Shown here one piece after another: positions 1-5,679 of a DNA stretch of 10,594 nucleotides (position 1 is its first letter; every line of letters begins with the position of its first letter). Source of the stretch: Micavibrio sp. Lineage in GTDB: Bacteria > Pseudomonadota > Alphaproteobacteria > Micavibrionales > Micavibrionaceae. The stretch lies in assembly GCA_027066695.1 (NCBI GenBank), contig JAMONE010000127.1, forward strand, positions 1 to 10,594. Direction: 5' to 3'. The notes below the pieces were generated by a model. That model did not search any database and was not told where the DNA came from. It saw nothing but the letters and a program-made list of their open reading frames with translations. Both the position numbers and the translations under genes were made by a program.

Positions 1-154
1 TAACCAAATCGTAATATGGGTTTTGCTCTAATATATCAATAACTTGATAGAAGTCTTTAGCCAAAGCAATTGTTGAAAGAGGATCAGATCGTTCAATATA
101 CTGAACCAACGCATCTCTGAATAATATATGATCATCTGCAATTAGCAATTTCAT
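1..154 (-). CDS. Response regulator, receiver domain N-terminus (partial)
   Basis: The gene starts at an ATG at 154 and leaves the window at its left edge, so only the first 51 residues are visible. The protein begins MKLLIADDHILFRDAL, the beta1 strand, acidic pair (D7, D8) and helix alpha1 that open a CheY-like receiver domain. The ADDH-x3-R-x-AL form is typical of NarL/FixJ (LuxR-type output) regulators. The visible part ends at PYYDLV, a few residues before the expected phospho-acceptor aspartate, so that residue and the DNA-binding domain cannot be checked. A GGAG Shine-Dalgarno lies 8 bases upstream of the ATG. It is co-directional with slt, about 70 bp downstream of the slt stop. No partner histidine kinase is visible. 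The receiver call is firm; the NarL-type output domain is inferred. Confidence 0.85.
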   Translation of the reverse strand, partial: MKLLIADDHILFRDALVQYIERSDPLSTIALAKDFYQVIDILEQNPYYDLV

Positions 155-224
155 AAAAACACTCCAAAAAGAACGTAAGTAAGCATGACTAAGCTTATAA
201 CCTAAAGGCTATAATATCATGCCT

Positions 225-2303
225 TTATTTGTCTTGTATAGCAACATGGATTTTTTCTCTAGGTTGCCTCTGTATTCCCTTAAGCCTTAATCTATAGGTA
301 TGAGTTCCCTCCATAACGCGCTGAACATAGTTTCTTGTTTCGTAAATGGGAATAAGCTCTATCCAATCAATTAAATTCACCTCACCTTTACGTGGATCTC
401 CATATAATTTAAGCCATGAATTAACCCTGCCTGGGCCAGCATTATAAGCCGCGATTGCCAAAGGATAGCTACCGTCATAACGCTTTATCATTTGCGCGAT
501 ATAATTTGAGCCTATAAGGATATTGTAAGATGGTTTAGAGGTTAGCCAAGATTTCTTGTATCCTACATTTAGCTTTTTCGATACACCGCTGGCTGTTTTT
601 GGCATAACTTGCATTAAGCCACGCGCACCAGCAGGACTTTTAGCCTTCGGATCAAACATGCTTTCTTGACGAATCAGAGCATGAATAAGCGCCCACTCTA
701 CGTAATCTACATCAGAAAGATGCTTGGTAATCGTTGGATAAGCTTGTTTTGTTAAAAATAACCCCTTACGCGTAGCTTTTTTAGTTACCTTCACCGCGGC
801 ATAAGAATCCCCTTTTTCTGCAAACATTTCTGCGGCAAATAAATACGCTTTGGGCGTTCCCTCATTTTTTAAAAACGCATAAATAAAGTTTTCAGCGCTT
901 TTGCCCATACCCGCTTCATCAAATAAAATAGATGCCTGAACTAATTCATTACGCCTATAATTACGACGATCAGATCTAAATAATTTTGGCAAACGGCTTT
1001 TTGATAATCGCACTTTACGTGACAATGCCTCCTGCGCAAGTTGCCCATAAAACACAGTTTGGAAAGAGCCTGCCTTTTTATACCAGTCTTTTGATAGATC
1101 AAATTGACGTAAATCATACGCCGCGCGCCCAGCCCAATACGCCGCGCGAGCCTTGCTCACAGGTGTTTTAACTTTTTGATGCATAGCACTAAAGCGCATT
1201 AAAGCTTGCGCTGGTCTATCCATAAATCTTAAAGCCAGCCACCCAGTAAGCCATTCAGCCTGCGCATATGCAAAGCCATCTTTTTGAATATGGTTTTCAG
1301 CTAAATTATAAGCTTGTTTATATTCTCCTTTTTCAAGAAGACGGCGAATCATTATATGACGCTCTCGCCACCAATCCTTTGGATTTAAAACTAACGCTCC
1401 ATCTGGTGAATTTCTTAATATTTCAAGCGCACCACTGTTTAAATTGCGCTCTCTACGCCATTTCAACCTTTCATATAAAAGCCCTGCATTATCTTGCAAA
1501 TATGTCGGGACTTTTTCTATTAATGCATCCAGCCCACTATTCTTATTCTTTGCCAAAGCAATGCGCGCATGCGCTAAATCCTTATAACCGCGCCCCAAAA
1601 CCCCTGCTATCGCAATTGCATTATCATAGTCCCGTTTTAAAAGCAGCGCATCAAAACGCTTTGCATGAGCATTAACAGTTAAAAAATTACCATATTTCTT
1701 AAAAATTACGCGCTGTTGGCTTCGTGAAATTAATGTATCTGCCCACCAATCAGCCAAAAACAACCGCGCCCTATCCCTTTTTCCATCAATAATCATAGCA
1801 TCCATATAGCGTCCCATGCCGTAAGGTGTTTTGGGAGGGAAGTCATCATACCATGCCATAACCTCTGCATTTGACAGTGTTTCGGGCATAACACCTTCCG
1901 CGCGTAGCTTCATTTTCGAGATATTAGGCCATTCAGAATTTTGGCGAATAAAATGAGACAAGCGAACAAAAAGCCGATTTGTCCATTCTGGTTTATCCTT
2001 GTTTGTTAACAGCAGCCAGTAATAAAGCTTTGCAGCCAAAGGGTCTTTGCTTTGTGCTATTTTTACGCGCGCGCGATCCCATTCATTTTTATTTATATGT
2101 TTTAGAGCCTCTATAGTCAGGTGCTTTGCCATAGAGCTTTGCAAGCGGTTTATCGGACTTTCATTAGCCATTATTTGGCTTGGGAGCAATAAAATCAATA
2201 AAGCGGCAATAAAAACAACGCCGTACTTGCCAAAAACACTATGGCGCGATAGATTAAAGCCCCTTTTAAGGAAACAAAAAAAGAAAGTATAGCTATGTTT
2301 CAT
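225..2303 (-). CDS. slt: Soluble lytic murein transglycosylase (Slt70-like)
   Basis: This periplasmic enzyme cleaves peptidoglycan between MurNAc and GlcNAc, forming 1,6-anhydro-MurNAc ends. With the ATG at 2303 the protein has 692 residues, close to E. coli Slt (645). A positively charged N-region is followed by a hydrophobic core (VVFIAALLILLLP, about 29-41) and a likely signal-peptidase site after Ala46. A long helical region fits the superhelical U/L domains of the family. The C-terminal catalytic domain has all three lytic transglycosylase motifs: IRQES with catalytic Glu547, GLMQ at 562-565 and AYNAGP at 619-624. The frame stays open back to 2402, but that would overlap dapA by more than 100 bp. 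The 2303 start keeps the signal peptide, and no GTG or TTG lies between it and the hydrophobic core. Its Shine-Dalgarno is weak. Confidence 0.93.
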   Translation of the reverse strand: MKHSYTFFFCFLKRGFNLSRHSVFGKYGVVFIAALLILLLPSQIMANESPINRLQSSMAKHLTIEALKHINKNEWDRARVKIAQSKDPLAAKLYYWLLLTNKDKPEWTNRLFVRLSHFIRQNSEWPNISKMKLRAEGVMPETLSNAEVMAWYDDFPPKTPYGMGRYMDAMIIDGKRDRARLFLADWWADTLISRSQQRVIFKKYGNFLTVNAHAKRFDALLLKRDYDNAIAIAGVLGRGYKDLAHARIALAKNKNSGLDALIEKVPTYLQDNAGLLYERLKWRRERNLNSGALEILRNSPDGALVLNPKDWWRERHIMIRRLLEKGEYKQAYNLAENHIQKDGFAYAQAEWLTGWLALRFMDRPAQALMRFSAMHQKVKTPVSKARAAYWAGRAAYDLRQFDLSKDWYKKAGSFQTVFYGQLAQEALSRKVRLSKSRLPKLFRSDRRNYRRNELVQASILFDEAGMGKSAENFIYAFLKNEGTPKAYLFAAEMFAEKGDSYAAVKVTKKATRKGLFLTKQAYPTITKHLSDVDYVEWALIHALIRQESMFDPKAKSPAGARGLMQVMPKTASGVSKKLNVGYKKSWLTSKPSYNILIGSNYIAQMIKRYDGSYPLAIAAYNAGPGRVNSWLKLYGDPRKGEVNLIDWIELIPIYETRNYVQRVMEGTHTYRLRLKGIQRQPREKIHVAIQDK

Positions 2304-3173
2304 GGTTCTATTACAGCCCTTATCACGCCATTCAAAAATGGCGAAATCGACTGGAATGCGTTCGAAAATCTTGTAGAATGGCAAATTGAAAAAGGCACGC
2401 ATGCATTAGTTCCCTGTGGTACAACTGGGGAATCCCCAACATTATCTCATGACGAGCATATGGCCATTGTGAAACGCACAGCGGATGTGGTCAAGGGAAG
2501 AATTCCAGTTATTGCAGGAAGTGGATCAAATTCCACAAGAGAAGCAATAAAGCTTACATCTTATGCCAAAAATGCGGGCGCAAACGCAGCCTTAATAGTT
2601 ACTCCCTATTATAACAAACCTACGCAAGCAGGCCTATATGAACATTTCCGCGCTATTCATGATGAGGTAGATATACCTATTATAATTTATAATATTCCAG
2701 GGCGTTGCGTTGTTGATATGAGTATAGAGACCATGGCTCGCCTTGCTAAACTGCCAAATATTGTTGGGGTTAAAGATGCTACGGGGGATTTAACCCGACC
2801 GTTATATACCCGCAATATTATTGGTGAAGATTTCTGCCAGCTATCTGGCGATGATGCAACAACAGCGGCGTTTTTGGCGCAAGGCGGAGTTGGAAGCATT
2901 TCCGTTGTGTCAAATATTGCGCCCGAAGAATGTGCAAATATGCATAATGCTTGGGTAGAGGGTGATCGCGAAACATTCGAAGAATTACGTGATAAGCTAG
3001 CTCTTCTTGCTCGTGATTTATTCTGTGAGAGCAACCCCGCCCCCGCAAAATACGCCGCAAGCCTTCTAGGTATTTGCAGCGATGAAGTCCGCAGGCCTCT
3101 TCTTCGCGCTTCGGATGATGCTCGTACAAAAGTTGAGGCGGCACTTGATTTTGCTGGTATAGCTTATGGCTAA
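2295..3173 (+). CDS. dapA: 4-hydroxy-tetrahydrodipicolinate synthase
   Basis: DapA condenses pyruvate with L-aspartate-4-semialdehyde, the first committed step of meso-diaminopimelate and lysine synthesis, in the cytoplasm. The 292-residue length equals that of the E. coli enzyme. The TIM-barrel active site is complete: GTTGES with Thr43 and Thr44, Tyr106 in TPYYN, Tyr132 in IYNIPGR, Arg137, and Schiff-base Lys160 in VGVKDATGD. All sit one residue before their E. coli counterparts. The start MFHGSITALITPF matches the usual DapA N-terminus, which fixes the ATG at 2295. An AGAAAG about 7 bases upstream is a modest ribosome site. The gene diverges from slt with overlapping start codons and overlaps smpB at its 3' end. 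Supplying meso-DAP beside a peptidoglycan-remodelling enzyme is a sensible pairing, but a functional link is only inferred. Confidence 0.97.
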   Translation: MFHGSITALITPFKNGEIDWNAFENLVEWQIEKGTHALVPCGTTGESPTLSHDEHMAIVKRTADVVKGRIPVIAGSGSNSTREAIKLTSYAKNAGANAALIVTPYYNKPTQAGLYEHFRAIHDEVDIPIIIYNIPGRCVVDMSIETMARLAKLPNIVGVKDATGDLTRPLYTRNIIGEDFCQLSGDDATTAAFLAQGGVGSISVVSNIAPEECANMHNAWVEGDRETFEELRDKLALLARDLFCESNPAPAKYAASLLGICSDEVRRPLLRASDDARTKVEAALDFAGIAYG

Positions 3174-3657
3174 AAAGGTTAAAAAATCAGGCATGATATC
3201 CACAGATCAAACTGTTGCCGAGAATAAAAAAGCACGCTTTGACTACGAAATTCTCGATAGTTTCGAAGCAGGAATTATGCTTAAGGGAACAGAGGTTAAA
3301 TCGCTGCGCCTTGGGCAATGCTCTATCAAGGAGTCTTATGTTGGCACAAAAGATGGTGAAATCTGGATTTTTAATCTTAATATCTCCGAATATTCACAAG
3401 CTCCGGAACATCTGCAACACCACACCACGCGCCCGCGTAAATTGCTCCTCCATAAACGGGAAATCGGTAAGATTATGGGCGCGATTGCCAAACAAGGCAT
3501 GACCATGGTTGCCACCAAAATATATTTCAACAAACATGGTAAAGTGAAGCTTGAAATTGCTCTGGCCAAGGGTAAAAAACAACATGATAAACGCCAAACC
3601 GAGAAAAAACGCGATTGGGGAAAGCAAAAACAACGGCTTTTAAAATCGCGGGATTAG
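3166..3657 (+). CDS. smpB: SsrA (tmRNA)-binding protein SmpB
   Basis: SmpB binds tmRNA and brings it to stalled ribosomes for trans-translation. The 163-residue length fits the family (E. coli 160). The N-terminal half shows the conserved OB-fold blocks: NKKARFDYEI, the GTEVKSLR loop near residue 42, and IKESYV. The middle contains the HTTRPRKLLLHKREI block. The C-terminal tail is rich in Lys and Arg (KGKKQHDKRQTEKKRDW), the part that enters the mRNA channel of the empty A site. Its ATG lies within the last codons of dapA, with an 8-bp overlap, and there is no strong Shine-Dalgarno, so translational coupling to dapA is likely. A dapA-smpB pair is common in alphaproteobacteria. The tmRNA gene is not in this window. 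Confidence 0.97.
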   Translation: MAKKVKKSGMISTDQTVAENKKARFDYEILDSFEAGIMLKGTEVKSLRLGQCSIKESYVGTKDGEIWIFNLNISEYSQAPEHLQHHTTRPRKLLLHKREIGKIMGAIAKQGMTMVATKIYFNKHGKVKLEIALAKGKKQHDKRQTEKKRDWGKQKQRLLKSRD

Positions 3658-3675
3658 CATTGCTAAACTTAACAC

Positions 3676-3705
3676 TTGTTTTATCATGATATGTGAAACT
3701 ATTAA
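3676..3705 (+). promoter_or_regulatory. Possible sigma70-type promoter for the frameshifted small gene
   Basis: TTGTTT at 3676-3681 and TATTAA at 3700-3705 are separated by 18 bp, a plausible -35/-10 pair just after smpB and 24 bp before the ATG at 3729. In AT-rich DNA such matches arise often by chance, so this is tentative. Confidence 0.3.
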
Positions 3706-3714
3706 GCATCAAAT

Positions 3715-3720
3715 AAGGGG
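3715..3720 (+). promoter_or_regulatory. Strong Shine-Dalgarno for the ATG at 3729
   Basis: AAGGGG lies 8 bases before the ATG at 3729. It is the best ribosome-binding site in this area. It identifies 3729 as the intended start of the downstream gene, although that frame stops after nine codons, and so supports the frameshift interpretation. Confidence 0.65.
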
Positions 3721-3728
3721 CAGAGACT

Positions 3729-4047
3729 ATGACAAAAAGATCAGCAGGTGAACATTGAAGTTCCAGATTATATATTGGATTTGATCCCTATTGAAGCAGG
3801 CAGATATACTCGGGAAGAGAACGTAAAATTTTTCGCAACTAACCCCGAGATAGAACCTAGTGAAATCCTTAAAAAATCTACGCATCATTTATGCCATTTT
3901 GAAGAACGCCGAGAGTTGCATAGAAAAATATTAGAAGCTTCAGTTGCTCATCTTGGTAGTGACATACCCGATGGCAAGGCTAAATGCATACACCACCCGT
4001 CATTGTACGACCTTGTTAGTGCAATCTATTGCCCATATTTTGGATAG
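3729..4047 (+). pseudogene. Small gene of unknown function, frameshifted near its start
   Basis: From the ATG at 3729, behind a strong AAGGGG, the frame reads MTKRSAGEH and stops at 3756-3758. Removing one A from the A5 run at 3734-3738 would join the ATG to the long frame, giving MTKDQQVNIEVPDYILDLIP and about 105 residues, ending at 4047. The simplest reading is a one-base insertion in a homopolymer, either a real mutation or a sequencing error. Otherwise translation would have to begin at the GTG at 3748 (99 residues), which has no good ribosome site. The product is hydrophilic and mixed-charged, without a signal peptide or membrane segment. I do not recognise it. Its last ~17 residues are encoded by the palindromic element at 3994-4075, so the native C-terminus may have been replaced. 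It follows smpB and converges on sufB. Confidence 0.55.
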
Positions 4048-4075
4048 CACGGACAAGCCGTGTAATGACGGGGTG
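3994..4075. repeat. 82-bp imperfect palindromic element (RPE-like)
   Basis: The outer arms CACCCGTCATT (3994-4004) and AATGACGGGGTG (4064-4075) are inverted repeats with one extra base in the right arm. Pairing continues inward between ACGACCTTG (4007-4015) and CAAGCCGTG (4054-4062), and between GCAATCTA (4021-4028) and TGGATAGC (4041-4048). Arms of the CGTCATTG type and this layout resemble the palindromic elements scattered through Rickettsiales genomes, some of which sit in frame within genes. Here it encodes the end of the preceding open frame and lies 30 bp from the end of sufB. It lacks a following T-run, so a terminator role is not evident. Family membership is by resemblance only. Confidence 0.7.
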
Positions 4076-4105
4076 AGACAAGTCGTGTATGGCATAAAAC
4101 AGCAC

Positions 4106-5581
4106 CTACCCAACGCTTCCCTCAAGGCTTATAGCCACCAACTTTTGCGCCTCTACTGCAAATTCCATGGGGAGGTGCTGCATTACTTCGCGGGCGAAGC
4201 CGTTTACTATAAGGCCGATGGCCTCTTCCTCGCTTAAGCCGCGCTGCATACAGTAAAATAGATGTTCTTCCGAGATTTTAGATGTGGTTGCCTCATGCCC
4301 AAGGCTTGCCGTTTTGTTACGGCTTTCGATATATGGAACAGTATGTGCGCTACATTTATCACCAATCAAAAGCGAATCACACACGGTGAAATTCTTTGCG
4401 CCATCGGCTTTTGGCATAACTTTAACAAGTCCTCGATAAGTACTGCTACTCTTACCCGCACTAATGCCTTTCGAGATTATGCGCGAGCTTGTATTTTTAC
4501 CGATATGGATCATTTTAGTGCCTGTATCGGCTTGTTGATGGCCGTTTGTGATGGCTACGGAATAAAACTCGCCTACGCTATTATCGCCCTTTAATATGCA
4601 AGATGGATATTTCCACGTGATAGCCGATCCAGTCTCAACTTGCGTCCAGCTAATCTTGGAATTACGACCCTCGCAAATACCGCGCTTAGTTACGAAATTA
4701 TATATCCCGCCCTTACCCGTTTCAGGATCACCAGGATACCAGTTTTGCACAGTGGAATATTTGATCTCCGCGTCCTCATGAGCTATCAGCTCAACAATAG
4801 CAGCGTGGAGCTGGTTCTCATCACGCGCAGGCGCGGTGCAGCCCTCCAGATATGATACGTACGAGCCTTTATCCGCGATAATCAGGGTGCGTTCAAACTG
4901 CCCCGTATTAAGCTCATTAATGCGGAAATAAGTCGATAGCTCCATCGGACAGCGCGTATTTGGCGGGATATAGACAAAACTGCCATCAGTGAATACTGCC
5001 GAATTCAGGCAAGCATGTTTATTATCCGAATATGGCACTACAGAGCCGAGATATTTCTTAGCTAGCTCCTGATGATCCCTGATAGCTTCGGATATAGAGC
5101 AAAATATAACGCCATGCTTTCTCAGCTCATCCTTAAAAGTAGTGGCAACAGATACCGAATCAAATACCGCGTCCACTGCAATAGGAGTGCGCTTTTTCAC
5201 GCCTGCAAGCATCTCTTGCTCTATCAAGGGAATGCCGAGTTTTTGGTAGGTTTCGAGAATGGCAGGGTCAATATCATCAAGGCTTTCGGGCGCGTCCTCC
5301 ATAGATTTCGGCGCGGCGTAGTAATAGGAATTCTGATAATCAATCGGGGTAATATCAAGCTTAGCCCACTCAGGCTCAGGCATTTTCTGCCAATGCTCGT
5401 AAGCTTTTAAGCGGCGTTCAAGCATCCAGCTAGGCTCATCTTTTTTGGCAGAGATAAAGCGGATAATGTCTTCGGATAAGCCTTTAGGTGCTTTTTCTGC
5501 CTCAATATCCGTGACAAAGCCTGCCTCATATTCACCGCTAAGCTCTTCTACTTGCTCAATAGTTTCTTCTGTTGCAACCAT
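4106..5581 (-). CDS. sufB: Fe-S cluster assembly scaffold SufB
   Basis: SufB is the scaffold subunit of the SufBC2D complex, on which iron and persulfide sulfur from SufS/SufE are built into Fe-S clusters in the cytoplasm. The 491-residue length matches E. coli SufB (495). Diagnostic blocks include AVDAVFDSVSVATT, RCPMELSTYFRIN, STVQNWYPGD, the stretch SWTQVETGSAITWKYPSC, HQQADTGTKMIHIGKNT, HEATTSKI and the terminal FAVEAQKLVAISLE. Cys410 in IGDKCSAHT corresponds to the key Cys405 of E. coli, and Cys248 in EGCTAP to Cys254. The ATG at 5581 is preceded by GGA about 9 bases upstream. Unusually, no sufC, sufD or sufS adjoins it: upstream is a divergent unrelated gene and downstream a palindromic element. 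The partners must be encoded elsewhere if the complex is functional. Confidence 0.97.
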   Translation of the reverse strand: MVATEETIEQVEELSGEYEAGFVTDIEAEKAPKGLSEDIIRFISAKKDEPSWMLERRLKAYEHWQKMPEPEWAKLDITPIDYQNSYYYAAPKSMEDAPESLDDIDPAILETYQKLGIPLIEQEMLAGVKKRTPIAVDAVFDSVSVATTFKDELRKHGVIFCSISEAIRDHQELAKKYLGSVVPYSDNKHACLNSAVFTDGSFVYIPPNTRCPMELSTYFRINELNTGQFERTLIIADKGSYVSYLEGCTAPARDENQLHAAIVELIAHEDAEIKYSTVQNWYPGDPETGKGGIYNFVTKRGICEGRNSKISWTQVETGSAITWKYPSCILKGDNSVGEFYSVAITNGHQQADTGTKMIHIGKNTSSRIISKGISAGKSSSTYRGLVKVMPKADGAKNFTVCDSLLIGDKCSAHTVPYIESRNKTASLGHEATTSKISEEHLFYCMQRGLSEEEAIGLIVNGFAREVMQHLPMEFAVEAQKLVAISLEGSVG

Positions 5582-5607
5582 TTATATATTCCAAGCCCTA
5601 TATAATT

Positions 5608-5622
5608 AAGAAAATATTTCTT
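5608..5622. promoter_or_regulatory. Perfect 6-3-6 inverted repeat in the sufB upstream gap
   Basis: AAGAAA-ATA-TTTCTT is a perfect inverted repeat centred 34 bp upstream of the sufB ATG and 65 bp upstream of the divergent gene's ATG at 5680. The position would suit an operator for sufB or for both genes. It is AT-rich, so chance is possible, and it does not match any iron-regulator consensus I can name with confidence. Confidence 0.3.
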
Positions 5623-5679
5623 TCTTATCGCATATTAATTTGATACGTTAAACAACTTTGCGACAATAGGGTAAACTAA

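Noticed and set aside
204..226. Inverted repeat AAAGGC...GCCTTT just after the slt stop
   Set aside because: The stem is only six pairs and no T-run follows on the (-) strand, so it is too weak to call a terminator.
2304..2402. N-terminal extension of the slt frame up to 2402
   Set aside because: It would overlap dapA by over 100 bp, adds 33 residues before the natural signal peptide, and lacks family support. The ATG at 2303 is preferred.
3748..3990. Histidine phosphotransfer (HPt) domain in the frameshifted small gene
   Set aside because: The start VPDYILDLIP recalls some HPt proteins, but the expected His-x-Leu-Lys-Gly-x-x-x-x-x-Gly motif is absent, so no function is assigned.
4262..5410. 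Several + strand frames of 60-112 codons opposite sufB
   Set aside because: They are antisense shadows of a clearly conserved gene, with no ribosome sites or family resemblance.
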